Assembly: GCA_945901845.1 (NCBI GenBank)
Contig: CAMDLR010000006.1
Span: 19,410-83,409 of the forward strand
From: Sediminibacterium ginsengisoli
GTDB taxonomy: Bacteria > Bacteroidota > Bacteroidia > Chitinophagales > Chitinophagaceae
Reading direction: 5' to 3'
DNA: 64,000 bases
The notes under the pieces are model-generated. The model was not told the origin of the DNA and ran no database searches. It saw only the letters and a list, made by a program, of their open reading frames with translations. Within the stretch, counting starts at the first letter, position 1. Every line of letters begins with the position of its first letter. The position numbers and the translations under genes were made by a program. This document shows, in pieces, positions 1 to 9,148 of this stretch.

Positions 1-203
1 TCTTTCAAAACAGATTTTATTTTTCCATCTATCCACTGTGTGTTGCTAAATCTAAATGTGATACAATCTTTTTCAATCCAGCTCTGAATGGTTCTGCCTT
101 TTTCTTTTAATACTAGCGTATTGCCCCCTTGTGCATGCGAAATAGCAATCGTTAATAAAGTAATTACAAGTATGACCAACATGTATTTGAATGCAAACAT
201 CAT
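1..203 (-). CDS. secreted protein of unknown function, N-terminal part only
   Basis: The first about 67 residues are visible before the window edge. They start with a Sec-type signal peptide (two Met, a hydrophobic stretch, then AISHAQ as a likely cleavage region). The mature part is short, polar and not recognised. The start codon lies one base after the LysE-family stop codon, so this is probably the third gene of the GH3-LysE operon. Export is inferred from the signal peptide; no function can be given. Confidence 0.6.
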   Translation of the reverse strand, partial: MMFAFKYMLVILVITLLTIAISHAQGGNTLVLKEKGRTIQSWIEKDCITFRFSNTQWIDGKIKSVLK

Positions 204-204
204 T

Positions 205-843
205 TTATTTTAACGCTCCATAAAAAAGGAACACACCAAACCCTATGAGAATAACGCCGGCAATTTGATTGATTAAATGTAAGTTTTTAGTGTTGAGTTT
301 TGGCCTTAATTTTTCTGATAAAATAACTTTAACAATATCGGAGGCAAGCACAAAAACAAGACAGGTAATAAAAACAACCGCTTTGTAATTGGCTGGATTG
401 CTTGCTGCTGATGCGTCTGCTACAATCGCTGCGGTCCAAGCAAACCAAAATAAAAACACACCAGGGTTTAATGTGTTCATAAAAAAACCAGATAAAAAGA
501 GACCAACATATTTTTGCCAACTTAATTTTTCTTGCGCATCACTTGTCTTTTCAGCAATACTTACTTTTTTAAATAGTAGTGTATAAATGCCAAGTCCAAT
601 TAAAAAAACACTTCCCGCTAATGCTATTTTACTTTTATTCGCTAGGGCTGTTGCAAAAAGTCCGGTAAAAAAATTACAAAATAATACCAGCGAAATATCT
701 GAAGCTGAAACCCCTGCCACAAAGCTTAATCCCGCCTTACGACCACTGTTGATGCTATGTTTAATGATTGCAAAAATGATGGGACCCACCGAAATGCTTA
801 ATATCAAACCCAGTAACAAACCTTTTATTAGCGGCGCTACCAT
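205..843 (-). CDS. LysE family translocator
   Basis: A 212-aa inner-membrane protein with about six hydrophobic helices. The N-terminal helix carries the LysE/RhtB signature (GLILSISVGPIIFAIIKHS), followed by a Gly-rich second segment (AGLSFVAGVSASD). Family members export amino acids or close derivatives using the proton gradient. The gene follows the GH3 gene with a 3-nt gap and precedes the truncated secreted gene by 1 nt, so all three are probably co-transcribed. The substrate cannot be read from the sequence; the GH3 neighbour suggests an amino-acid conjugate (inference). Confidence 0.85.
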   Translation of the reverse strand: MVAPLIKGLLLGLILSISVGPIIFAIIKHSINSGRKAGLSFVAGVSASDISLVLFCNFFTGLFATALANKSKIALAGSVFLIGLGIYTLLFKKVSIAEKTSDAQEKLSWQKYVGLFLSGFFMNTLNPGVFLFWFAWTAAIVADASAASNPANYKAVVFITCLVFVLASDIVKVILSEKLRPKLNTKNLHLINQIAGVILIGFGVFLFYGALK

Positions 844-846
844 TTT

Positions 847-2337
847 TTATGAATTACGTATGAAAGTTTCAAATGCCTCTAATAGTTTACCTTTTAATAC
901 CCTCGGAAACTTATGTTGTCCGCCTAATTTTCCTTGCGACTCCATAAAACCGCGAACTACATCTTCATTAATCACGGTTACTGAAACGTTTTGTAAGGCA
1001 CTCTTTCTTTCGGTGGCGTAATCATCATTGATGGTACAGAGGTACTGATCAATAGCGGTTGCTAATTCGTTTTCATTAACAGTGTCATTGCAGGCCACAT
1101 ACCATTTATGCCCAAAGAAATTTCCATGCGGAACTCCTGTTACTGTATATTCTGGAATGCTAATGTTAAAAGCGTGACTTACTGTTTCAACCGCCTTGTT
1201 CATATTATCTACACTTAAGTGCTCGCCTACTAAACTTAAAAAGTGTTTCGTTCTGCCCGTAATAATAATTTGTGCATTTTGCTTATCAATAAATTTAACG
1301 GTATCACCAATAAGATATCGCCAAGCGCCTGCAGCTGTACTAATTAAAATGGCATAATCAGTTCCTTCTTTCACTTCATCTATTAGTAATGCAGTTGCAT
1401 TGTCTTTTATTTCTCCGTCTTCGTCAAAATTATCTTCATTAAAAGGAACGAATTCTAAAAACAAGTGCTGACCTGTTACAAGTCGCATCCCTACTGCGTT
1501 TTGATGGTCTTGGTAAGCAATAAAACCCTCGCTCGCTAAATAAGTTTCTATATAGGTAATTGGTTTACCTAATAATTTTTCAAAGCCTTTTTTATAGGGT
1601 TCAAAACTTACACCACCATGTCCAAAAAAAGATAAATTAGGCCAGAGCTCATGTATATTATTGAGTTCATACTTTTTGATAATCATTTCGATGCAGAGCT
1701 GGATCCAAGCTGGCACGCCTATTAAAAATCCAATATCCCAATTGGGCGCTTCTGCTACAATCTCTTCTAATTTTTTATTCCAATCTTTTTCTTTGGCTAT
1801 TTTTTTTCCTGGTTTATAAAAAGGCTGAAACCAAGAAGGTAATTTTTTCGCAGTGATACCACTTAAATCACCGGCGTAAAATCCGGCTCCTTTTTGTAGT
1901 TCTGTGCTGCCACCAATAGCGAGCCAACCCTTTGCGATAGAAGTATATGGAATATTATTATAGTGCCTAAGGCCTAAGAGCTGTTTAACCATAATGGTTT
2001 TGTTACCAGATAAAAGCGCATTTGTAATAGGTATGTACTTGCTAGACGCTTCGGATGTTCCGCTACTTAATGCGTAATATTTTATTTTACCCGGCCAACA
2101 AACGTCTGATTCGCCCTCAATACATTTGTGCCACCACTCGTTGTAAATTTTATTGTAATTAAAAATAGGCACTACTTTTTGAAAATCTTTTGCAATGGTT
2201 TTGCTTTTTAACAGCGGGTCAAACTGATACGTATTTCCAAATGCCGTGTTTTTTGCACGACGGAGTAATTTTTTTAAAACACGGTCCTGTTCTTTTTTTG
2301 TGTTTTTAGGAGATAAGGATAGGTCAAATAAGGCCAT
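847..2337 (-). CDS. GH3 family acyl-adenylating amido-synthetase-like protein
   Basis: A 496-aa cytoplasmic protein of the GH3 (auxin-responsive promoter) family, an ANL-type adenylating fold. Visible family features are the nucleotide-binding segment YALSSGTSEASSKYIP near residues 89-104, the central GHGG/ETYLASEG region and the C-terminal YLIGDTVKF plus TGRTKHFLSLVGEHLS. Plant GH3 enzymes join amino acids to acyl acids such as indole-acetate; substrates of bacterial members are mostly unknown. It is the first gene of a leftward operon with the LysE exporter, divergent from the inositol-phosphatase gene. Length is normal for Bacteroidota homologues. Confidence 0.85.
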   Translation of the reverse strand: MALFDLSLSPKNTKKEQDRVLKKLLRRAKNTAFGNTYQFDPLLKSKTIAKDFQKVVPIFNYNKIYNEWWHKCIEGESDVCWPGKIKYYALSSGTSEASSKYIPITNALLSGNKTIMVKQLLGLRHYNNIPYTSIAKGWLAIGGSTELQKGAGFYAGDLSGITAKKLPSWFQPFYKPGKKIAKEKDWNKKLEEIVAEAPNWDIGFLIGVPAWIQLCIEMIIKKYELNNIHELWPNLSFFGHGGVSFEPYKKGFEKLLGKPITYIETYLASEGFIAYQDHQNAVGMRLVTGQHLFLEFVPFNEDNFDEDGEIKDNATALLIDEVKEGTDYAILISTAAGAWRYLIGDTVKFIDKQNAQIIITGRTKHFLSLVGEHLSVDNMNKAVETVSHAFNISIPEYTVTGVPHGNFFGHKWYVACNDTVNENELATAIDQYLCTINDDYATERKSALQNVSVTVINEDVVRGFMESQGKLGGQHKFPRVLKGKLLEAFETFIRNS

Positions 2338-2368
2338 GCTACAAAGCTAAAGCAAAATGATACAAAAC

Positions 2369-2399
2369 TTGAATAGTGGCCGCATCTTCGTTACTTTTG
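2369..2399 (+). promoter_or_regulatory. Bacteroidota-type promoter of the suhB-like gene
   Basis: TTG at 2369-2371, a 20-nt spacer, then TACTTTTG at 2392-2399, which fits TAnnTTTG exactly. The ATG at 2404 lies only 5 nt after the -7 element, so transcription should begin at or next to the start codon, giving a leaderless or nearly leaderless mRNA. Confidence 0.6.
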
Positions 2400-2403
2400 C
2401 GAT

Positions 2404-3183
2404 ATGTTAGCAGAAACACTGATAGCGGCCACAAAAGCCGGTGCCGCCGAGTTGCAAAGGTATTTTAATGGTGCATTTGAAATTAGCCACAAAGAGGGCG
2501 TTAATAACCTTGTAACAGAGGCAGACCATGCTGCAGAGCGGGCCATTATTGGTGTAATTCAGGCTGCTTTTCCAGATCATTTTATTTTAAGTGAAGAAAC
2601 GGGTGAAATTATAACGAGCTCTGAATACAAATGGATTATAGACCCAATTGATGGTACGGTAAACTTTGCAAACGGTATACCTATTTGCTGTGTAAGTGTA
2701 GGCCTCGAAAAAGCCGGCGAAATCATTATGGGCGCGGTATATAACCCCATCATGCATGAATTTTATTTTGCTGAAAAAGGAAAGGGTGCCTATTTAAACG
2801 ATAAAAAAATTAGCGTTGGCAAAAAAACCAAAGTCATTGAATCATGCCTCGTAACAGGCTTTCCGTATACGTATTTAGATACGCCCAATGGACCCCTTCA
2901 AGTATTTGAAAAATTAATTCGAAAAGGCATACCTGTGCGCAGGCTAGGTAGTGCTGCCATTGATTTGTGCTGGGTAGCAGCCGGTAAATTTGATGGTTTT
3001 TATGAACATAAATTACAAGCCTGGGATAGCGCGGCAGGTTTTTTAATGGTACAAGAGGCGGGCGGAAAAGTAACCGATTATGCAGGTAAAGATTACTCCG
3101 TATACCAACCACATTTATTAGCGACCAATGGACATATTCATGATGAGTTACTAGCAATTATAAATGGCGGAGCCGTACAATAA
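2404..3183 (+). CDS. suhB: inositol monophosphatase family protein (SuhB-like)
   Basis: A 259-aa Mg-dependent phosphatase of the inositol monophosphatase/FBPase fold. Metal ligands are visible as EAD at 39-41, SEE at 63-65 and the signature WIIDPIDGT at 77-85. The C-terminal motif has W207-D208-S-A-A-G followed by EAGGKVTDY. The substrate may be inositol-1-phosphate or another small phosphate ester; the family does not decide this. The gene is 10 nt upstream of thiL and probably shares its promoter. Length is typical. Confidence 0.88.
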   Translation: MLAETLIAATKAGAAELQRYFNGAFEISHKEGVNNLVTEADHAAERAIIGVIQAAFPDHFILSEETGEIITSSEYKWIIDPIDGTVNFANGIPICCVSVGLEKAGEIIMGAVYNPIMHEFYFAEKGKGAYLNDKKISVGKKTKVIESCLVTGFPYTYLDTPNGPLQVFEKLIRKGIPVRRLGSAAIDLCWVAAGKFDGFYEHKLQAWDSAAGFLMVQEAGGKVTDYAGKDYSVYQPHLLATNGHIHDELLAIINGGAVQ

Positions 3184-3193
3184 AAAATAAAAC

Positions 3194-4231
3194 ATGAGCG
3201 AACAAAGAACAGAAATTACTACACTTGGTGAGTTTGGATTAATAGAACACCTTACTAAAAATTTTGAAACGCATAACGCATCTACTGTTTTATCGGTGGG
3301 CGATGATGCAGCAGTGATAGATCATTTTGGAAAACAAACAGTGGTCACTACCGATTTATTATTAGAGGGTATTCATTTTGATTTGATGTATACGCCCCTA
3401 AAGCACCTCGGCTACAAAGCAGTGATGGTAAACCTTTCGGACGTTTATGCCATGAATGCGCAGCCTACACAAATCACCATTAGTATTGGGATTAGTAACC
3501 GGTTTAGCGTAGAAGCTATCACTGAATTTTATGAAGGTGTTCATATTGCTTGTGAAAAACACGGCGTAGATTTAGTAGGTGGTGATACCTCTTCTTCACA
3601 AAAAGGATTTGTTATTTCTGTAACAGCTATTGGCGAAGTGGCGCCTGACAAATTTGTAAAAAGAAGTACCGCAGGTGTTGGTGATTTAATTTGTGTGTCT
3701 GGCGATTTGGGTGGTGCGTTTTTAGGATTAACACTCATGGAAAGAGAAAAAAAGATATATCTCGAAAACCCAGGCGTACAACCTGATTTAGAAGATGAAA
3801 GTTATATTGTAGGAAGACTTCTAAAACCAGAAGCACGCAAAGAAATCATTTCATTTTTTGCCGAAAATAATATTACACCAACTGCTATGATGGACGTGAG
3901 CGATGGTATTAGTAGCGACGTGTTACACCTTTGTAAGCAAAGCGTTGTTGGTTGCAGGATTTACGAAGAAAAACTGCCTATATCTGATGAGAGTAGAAGA
4001 GCGGCATTTAAGTTTGGACTAGACCCTACGGTATGCGCACTCAATGGCGGCGAAGATTATGAACTACTCTTTACACTTAAACAAGAAGACCATGATAAAA
4101 TTACGCTCAACGAAGACATTAGTGTAATTGGTTACGTGGTTGATATCAATGAGGGATCAAAACTATTAACGAAGGGGGGCAACACTTTTGATATAACAGC
4201 ACAGGGTTGGACGGCATTTAAAGAATCCTAA
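3194..4231 (+). CDS. thiL: thiamine-monophosphate kinase
   Basis: A 345-aa kinase converting thiamine phosphate to thiamine diphosphate with ATP, the last step of cofactor synthesis. It has the AIRS/PurM-like arrangement: N-terminal VGDDAAVID, VVTTDLLLEGIHF, LVGGDTSSS, then MDVSDGISSDVLHLC in the second half and the C-terminal NGGEDYELLFT. It starts 10 nt after the phosphatase stop. Its N-terminal insert and length match Bacteroidota ThiL. Other thi genes are not in this window. Confidence 0.93.
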   Translation: MSEQRTEITTLGEFGLIEHLTKNFETHNASTVLSVGDDAAVIDHFGKQTVVTTDLLLEGIHFDLMYTPLKHLGYKAVMVNLSDVYAMNAQPTQITISIGISNRFSVEAITEFYEGVHIACEKHGVDLVGGDTSSSQKGFVISVTAIGEVAPDKFVKRSTAGVGDLICVSGDLGGAFLGLTLMEREKKIYLENPGVQPDLEDESYIVGRLLKPEARKEIISFFAENNITPTAMMDVSDGISSDVLHLCKQSVVGCRIYEEKLPISDESRRAAFKFGLDPTVCALNGGEDYELLFTLKQEDHDKITLNEDISVIGYVVDINEGSKLLTKGGNTFDITAQGWTAFKES

Positions 4232-4246
4232 TTTTAATTAAAAACT

Positions 4247-5734
4247 ATGCACGCCTGTACTGGTTACAAAACTGTTTTGTTTTTCTGTTGCCTACTTTTT
4301 TGGGCACCCATCATGGCGCAAAAAAAATTAGCAGATGCGCCAAAAATAGCGCCAGCAAAGCTTTTACAAGATTTACAAACCCTGCACAAGGTGCTGGAAC
4401 AAAACCATCCTAGTATGTATTGGTATACGCCAAAAGATAGTATGGATTTACATTTTTCTCGCGCCCTAGCTTCTGTTAAAGATTCCATGTCGGCGTGGCA
4501 ATTTAGAAATGTTGTAGCTACTTATTTAGCGCAAATAAAGTGTGGTCATACGTCGGTACATTTTTCGCCAAAACTTACAAAGTGGTATACTGCTTTTAGG
4601 TTTCCGCAGTTTCCGCTTCAACTAAAAGTATGGAAAGATTCGGCCGTTGTCATTGGAAACTTGTATGCCAAAGACAGCCTATTAAAAAGAGGCACTATTG
4701 TTACTAGCATCAACCAGTTACCCGTTAGCGCACTGGTAGATAGTATGTATAGCATCATAAGCACAGACGGCAACAGTATTAATTTTAAAAGTCAGGTGCT
4801 GACCAATAATTTTTCGAATTGGTATAAAGCCAGGTTTGGTAATGTAGATAGCGTGTATCAGATTTCTTATATAGATAGCCTAGGTAATAAGCAAACCACT
4901 CAGATTGCGGCCTATGCTCGACCAAAGCCAAAAAAAGACAGCATCAAAAAAACAACCGAGACTGTAAGTAAATCTAAAACAATAAAACCCGTAGTACCCA
5001 AAAAGTGGACGCTCCTTATTGATAGTGCTACAAATACTGCTTTTATAAACCTGAGTAGTTTTTCGGGCAGGGGTTTTAAAAAGTTTATCACAAAAAGTTT
5101 TAGAAATATTAAAGTATCCGGTGTTAAAAATTTGGTCATCGATCTACGAAGCAACGGAGGTGGTGAATTAAAAAATTCTACACTTCTTACGAAATATGTT
5201 TCAGATCATTCCTTCAAAATAGCTGATAGTGTATTTGCAAATAATAGAGGCATTCGTAAAATTCCGTTTGGTAGTTATTTTTCGGTGATGGGGCATACGC
5301 TCGCCAAACTAATGATTTCTAAAAAAATGGATGGCGGTGGCTATCATTTAAAAAGGTACGAAACGCATTATTACCAGCCATTTACTAAAAATCATTTTGA
5401 TGGAAACGTATATATTTTGCAGGGTGGTTATACGTTTTCTGCATCTACCTTATTTACTTCTCCGCTCATCAAGCAAAAAAATGTTACCATTATTGGCGAA
5501 GAAACAGGTGGTGGTTATTATGGTAATACTGCTATTTTAATACCTACCATTAAACTTCCGCGCTCAAAATTATTATTTAGACTTCCATTATACCGTATGG
5601 TGATGGATAAAACAAGACCCAAAGGCAGAGGCGTTGTTCCAGATATTTTAGTAGAACCCAATTCCTATGCTATCAAAATGGGTGTAGACAATAAATTGGA
5701 AGCGGTAAAAAAAATGATTCAGCAAAAAAATTAA
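4247..5734 (+). CDS. S41 family peptidase (tail-specific protease-like)
   Basis: A 495-aa exported serine protease. The N-terminus (hydrophobic LFFCCLLFWAPIMAQ) is a signal peptide ending near residue 25. An N-terminal helical region and a PDZ-like segment (RGTIVTSINQLPVS) precede the peptidase domain. The domain shows the S41 elements VIDLRSNGGG, GYTFSASTLFTSPL (probable nucleophile Ser) and IGEETGGGYYG. The gene is 15 nt after thiL. Its stop overlaps the stop of the opposite-strand nitrilase gene by 4 nt. The substrate is unknown; these proteins usually act on periplasmic or surface polypeptides. Confidence 0.85.
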   Translation: MHACTGYKTVLFFCCLLFWAPIMAQKKLADAPKIAPAKLLQDLQTLHKVLEQNHPSMYWYTPKDSMDLHFSRALASVKDSMSAWQFRNVVATYLAQIKCGHTSVHFSPKLTKWYTAFRFPQFPLQLKVWKDSAVVIGNLYAKDSLLKRGTIVTSINQLPVSALVDSMYSIISTDGNSINFKSQVLTNNFSNWYKARFGNVDSVYQISYIDSLGNKQTTQIAAYARPKPKKDSIKKTTETVSKSKTIKPVVPKKWTLLIDSATNTAFINLSSFSGRGFKKFITKSFRNIKVSGVKNLVIDLRSNGGGELKNSTLLTKYVSDHSFKIADSVFANNRGIRKIPFGSYFSVMGHTLAKLMISKKMDGGGYHLKRYETHYYQPFTKNHFDGNVYILQGGYTFSASTLFTSPLIKQKNVTIIGEETGGGYYGNTAILIPTIKLPRSKLLFRLPLYRMVMDKTRPKGRGVVPDILVEPNSYAIKMGVDNKLEAVKKMIQQKN

Positions 5735-6513
5735 AGCCCAACAGAAAACGAATCGGCGTCGCGTCCAAAAGGAAACTTTTCTCTAACCCCAAGCACTACT
5801 TCTTTTTCTAATTCCATGTACACGGTGTCTTCGTCATCGGCTTTGTAATAAAGTACTTGTCCCATTGGATCAACAATCATACTATCACCACTATGGTTTA
5901 TTTGATTTCCATCTTTGCCAACTCTGTTAACGCCTACCACATAGGTTTGATTTTCTATGGCACGCGCGCATAGTAAGGTTTTCCAGGCGTGGTTGCGTCT
6001 TTCGGGCCAATTGGCTACATAGAGTAACAGGTCATATTCGTCGGGTGTTTGTTTGCGCGCCCATACTGGAAAACGTAGGTCGTAACATATTTGCAAACAA
6101 ATTTTCCATCCGTTTACTTGTGCAATTAATCTTTTATTGCCCGCTGTATATTCTTTGTCTTCGCCAGCAAATGCAAACAAGTGTCTTTTGTTGTAATAAG
6201 CCACTTGACCATTTGGTAATACCCAGAGTAAGCGGTTGTAAAACCTATTGTCTTCTTCTATAATAACACTGCCTGTTAAAATTATTTTATGCATTGCCGC
6301 CTGTTCTACCATCCACTCAACGGTAGGGCCTTCCATGGTTTCGGCAAATAATTTGGGTTGCATGCTAAAACCGGTGTTAAACATTTCGGGTAATACCACA
6401 ATTTGTGTAGCCGCTTCAACAGCTGCTATTTTTTTTTCGAGCATCTCAAGGTTTCTAAACTTGTCTTCCCAGAAAAGATCGGTTTGTATGAGGCTGATGT
6501 GTAAATTACCCAT
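5731..6513 (-). CDS. carbon-nitrogen hydrolase (omega-amidase/YafV-like)
   Basis: A 260-aa nitrilase-superfamily amidase. The catalytic triad is readable: E43 in VVLPEMFNTGFS, K109 in YYNKRHLF and C143 in LQICYDLRFP. The sequence context resembles the Nit2/YafV group, which deaminates alpha-ketoglutaramate or similar omega-amides as metabolite repair. The start is the ATG at 6511-6513. It converges on the S41 protease and follows recX by 17 nt on the same strand, so a recX-amidase operon is likely. Confidence 0.88.
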   Translation of the reverse strand: MGNLHISLIQTDLFWEDKFRNLEMLEKKIAAVEAATQIVVLPEMFNTGFSMQPKLFAETMEGPTVEWMVEQAAMHKIILTGSVIIEEDNRFYNRLLWVLPNGQVAYYNKRHLFAFAGEDKEYTAGNKRLIAQVNGWKICLQICYDLRFPVWARKQTPDEYDLLLYVANWPERRNHAWKTLLCARAIENQTYVVGVNRVGKDGNQINHSGDSMIVDPMGQVLYYKADDEDTVYMELEKEVVLGVREKFPFGRDADSFSVGL

Positions 6514-6530
6514 GCTGCAATGTAAGAATT

Positions 6531-7010
6531 TTATTGGAGGCCTGCTTTTATTTTGGCAATAGCGGCCTGAACCCGTGGAGACTCAAACCCACGGCTCACT
6601 AGGTACTGCATCACTTTGGCTTGTCTGGTGTAACCAACTTCACCCTTACACTTCTCCCATTTATCAACTACTAATTTATCGATGGTTTGTTCGTATGCTT
6701 CTTCTTCGATGGTGGCTAATCCGGCTTTAATATTATAAGCGCTTACCCTTTTTTGCTTGAGCTCGTAAGCGATTTTTACGCGCCCCCATTTTTTGGTTCT
6801 AAAATGACCGCCAGCAAATAAAGTAGCAAAACGTGTTTCGTTTAAATAGTCTTCTTCGATGAGTTTAGAAAGTAATACCTCCACATCTTTGGTGGATAAG
6901 CCATACCCATACAACCGGTCTTTGGTTTCTTGGTGGCTTCGCTCTTGATAGGCACAGAAGTGCTTAATTTTTTGCCAAGCCTGATCCGGTGTGAGGTATT
7001 TTTTTATCAT
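6531..7010 (-). CDS. recX: regulatory protein RecX
   Basis: A 159-aa all-helical protein with the three-repeat RecX layout: ALxxAxxxxxxREHS-like YQERSHQETKDRLYGYG, then YLNETRFATLFAGGHFRTKKWGRVKIAYELKQK (the conserved RxxKxxGxxxIxxEL block), then a C-terminal repeat. RecX binds RecA filaments and limits recombination. I chose the ATG at 7010 (MIKKYL); an in-frame TTG two codons upstream is a weaker alternative. recA is not in this window. Confidence 0.88.
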   Translation of the reverse strand: MIKKYLTPDQAWQKIKHFCAYQERSHQETKDRLYGYGLSTKDVEVLLSKLIEEDYLNETRFATLFAGGHFRTKKWGRVKIAYELKQKRVSAYNIKAGLATIEEEAYEQTIDKLVVDKWEKCKGEVGYTRQAKVMQYLVSRGFESPRVQAAIAKIKAGLQ

Positions 7011-7138
7011 GAGCAATAAATATACAGACTTGCCACAAAACTGCCCTCATTTGCCCTGCCAATCCACAACTGATTCACATTAAAGCGGTTGTTATCCATC
7101 TGCACTATTTAGGGCATCAAAGTATTGGAATTTTGGAG

Positions 7139-7146
7139 TAGGTTTG
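7139..7146 (+). promoter_or_regulatory. putative -7 element of dnaN
   Basis: TAGGTTTG fits TAnnTTTG and lies 25 nt before the dnaN ATG. No convincing -33 box is seen. The element overlaps the in-frame TTG at 7144, which argues against that TTG as the start codon. Confidence 0.4.
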
Positions 7147-7170
7147 CAGGGTACCTATAACACATGTAGC

Positions 7171-8286
7171 ATGAAATTTATTGTTTCTTCTTCTTCGCTT
7201 CTAAAACACCTTCAACAAATTGGTGGTGTAATTAACGCAAACACCGTGTTGCCTATTTTAGAAGACTTTTTATTTGAAATTACAGACAAAAAATTAAGCA
7301 TTGTAGCAACTGATTTAGAAACAGTGATGCGTGTAGAAATGGACGTAGAAAGCAAGGCCAATGGTCGTGTTTGTATTCCTGCTAAAATTTTGTTGGATTC
7401 ATTAAAAAATATTGCTGATCAGCCGCTCACTTTTAATATCGATAAAAACTTTGCTGTAGAAATTACAAGTGACAACGGTAAGTATAAAGTGATGGGTGAA
7501 AATCCAGATAACTTTCCTAAAGAACCTTCTGCAGATGATACCAGCAGTTTTGATATGATTAGTGGTGCTTTGTTAACTGCCATCAACAAAACATTATTTG
7601 CTGTTAGTAACGACGATTTACGTCCAGCTATGACAGGGGTATTTTTTGAATTATCTACAACTGGCGTTCAATTTGTTGCTACCGATGCGCACAGACTAGT
7701 GCGTTATAAAAGAACAGATGCAAAAGCACCAAAAACAGATTCATTTATTGTGCCACGCAAGCCACTTAATTTATTAAAAAATGCATTACCAGATAATGAA
7801 GATGCTATTACCATAAGCTACAATAGCAATCATTTATTTGTGAACCACGGTTCTACGCAAATGATATGTAGGCTTATTGATGCGCGTTTCCCAGACTATA
7901 AAGTGGTGATTCCTGCAGACAATCCGTACAAGCTTGTTGTAAACAAACATGATTTTCAAAATGCACTTCGTCGTGTAAATGTATTTAGTAATAAGAGCAC
8001 CAATCAAGTGGCGCTAAATATTACTGGCAGCGAGTTACAGATGGCTGCGCAAGATGTTGATTTTAGTTTTGAAGGTAACGAGCGTATGAATTGTATGTAT
8101 GATGGTGAAGATTTACAAATCGCTTTCAATGCAAAGTTTTTAATTGAAATGTTAAACGCTGCAGACACCGATGATGTAAAAATGGAATTATCAACTTCTA
8201 CAAAAGCGGGCCTTATCAAACCTACCGAGCAAGGAGCTGGTGAAGATTTATTGATGCTTGTGATGCCACTCATGTTAAATAATTAA
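7171..8286 (+). CDS. dnaN: DNA polymerase III subunit beta (sliding clamp)
   Basis: A 371-aa clamp that encircles DNA and tethers the replicative polymerase. The N-terminus MKFIVSSSSLLKHLQ and the three-domain pattern are typical (first domain VLPILEDFLF, middle DLRPAMTGVFFE and ATDAHRLVRYK, end LLMLVMPLML with the hydrophobic C-terminal tail). The start is the ATG at 7171; the frame extends upstream to TTG 7144, which lies inside the putative promoter. A lone TTATCC-like string upstream is not enough to call an origin. It is followed 6 nt later by the hydroxylase gene. Confidence 0.95.
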   Translation: MKFIVSSSSLLKHLQQIGGVINANTVLPILEDFLFEITDKKLSIVATDLETVMRVEMDVESKANGRVCIPAKILLDSLKNIADQPLTFNIDKNFAVEITSDNGKYKVMGENPDNFPKEPSADDTSSFDMISGALLTAINKTLFAVSNDDLRPAMTGVFFELSTTGVQFVATDAHRLVRYKRTDAKAPKTDSFIVPRKPLNLLKNALPDNEDAITISYNSNHLFVNHGSTQMICRLIDARFPDYKVVIPADNPYKLVVNKHDFQNALRRVNVFSNKSTNQVALNITGSELQMAAQDVDFSFEGNERMNCMYDGEDLQIAFNAKFLIEMLNAADTDDVKMELSTSTKAGLIKPTEQGAGEDLLMLVMPLMLNN

Positions 8287-8292
8287 TAGCAG

Positions 8293-9114
8293 ATGCTAGA
8301 AAATTTAATTGAATATTTTAATCAGATTCCAAGTACGCACCGCGCGCTTATTTTAGCTGGCGGCATAACATTTTTTTGGATCATTGAAGGCGCTATTCCG
8401 CTGTTTTCATTTTCATACCAAAAGTGGAAGCACGCCGCTATCAATATTTTTTTTACACTCACAACAGTTGTTATCAATTTTGCTTTTGCACTTGTTATTG
8501 TTAAAGCATCTGATTGGGCCGTGGCGCAAAAATTTGGACTCTTGCAACTTGTTCAAATGCCAACATGGGTGTTTATCATTGGCGGACTTATGCTACTTGA
8601 TTTAGTAGGTGCTTGGTTCATTCATTTTATTGAACATAAAATCAAAATTTTGTGGAAATTTCACATGGTGCATCACGCAGATACCCATGTAGATACCACC
8701 ACTGCTAACCGTCATCATCCGGGAGAAAGTGTTTTTAGGGTCGTGTTTACATTAATCGGTGTCGTTGTTTGCGGCGCCCCTATGTGGCTTGTGATGCTGT
8801 ACCAAAGCTTAAGTGCTGTGTTTTCTCAATTCAACCACGCCAATATTAGACTCCCATTGTGGCTAGACACCGCTATTAGCTATGTGATTGTGTCGCCCAA
8901 TATGCATAAGGTGCACCACCATTATATGCGCCCACAAACCGACTCTAATTACGGTAATATATTTTCTATCTGGGACCGCCTTTTTGGAACTTTTGATGCA
9001 ACGCCCATGGAAAACTTGCGATATGGCCTTGATGTGCTCGATGATAGCACCGATCAAAGTTTGGCCTATCAATTAAAGGTCCCTTTTGACAAATCGGTGA
9101 AGACAGATTATTAA
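8293..9114 (+). CDS. sterol desaturase/fatty acid hydroxylase superfamily protein
   Basis: A 273-aa membrane di-iron enzyme. Hydrophobic segments occupy about residues 15-35, 45-70 and 80-100. The histidine clusters HFIEH (HxxxH), HMVHH (HxxHH) and HKVHHHY (HxxHH) provide the predicted iron ligands. Members hydroxylate or desaturate lipids such as sterols, hopanoids, carotenoids or fatty acids; the substrate here is unknown. It sits 6 nt after dnaN and just before kdsB, so it could modify envelope lipids. Confidence 0.85.
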   Translation: MLENLIEYFNQIPSTHRALILAGGITFFWIIEGAIPLFSFSYQKWKHAAINIFFTLTTVVINFAFALVIVKASDWAVAQKFGLLQLVQMPTWVFIIGGLMLLDLVGAWFIHFIEHKIKILWKFHMVHHADTHVDTTTANRHHPGESVFRVVFTLIGVVVCGAPMWLVMLYQSLSAVFSQFNHANIRLPLWLDTAISYVIVSPNMHKVHHHYMRPQTDSNYGNIFSIWDRLFGTFDATPMENLRYGLDVLDDSTDQSLAYQLKVPFDKSVKTDY

Positions 9115-9148
9115 ATATGCCGTTTCTTTGCATCACAATTTGATGTTC

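Noticed and set aside
587..1021. 144-codon plus-strand ORF
   Set aside because: It lies opposite the LysE and GH3 genes, spans their boundary and has no family features.
7144..7170. TTG start for dnaN nine codons upstream
   Set aside because: It lies inside the putative -7 element and adds residues not typical of DnaN; ATG 7171 gives the usual MKFIVS start.
7017..7170. Possible replication origin before dnaN
   Set aside because: Only one weak TTATCC-like string is seen, with no DnaA box cluster, no AT-rich unwinding block and no dnaA gene nearby.
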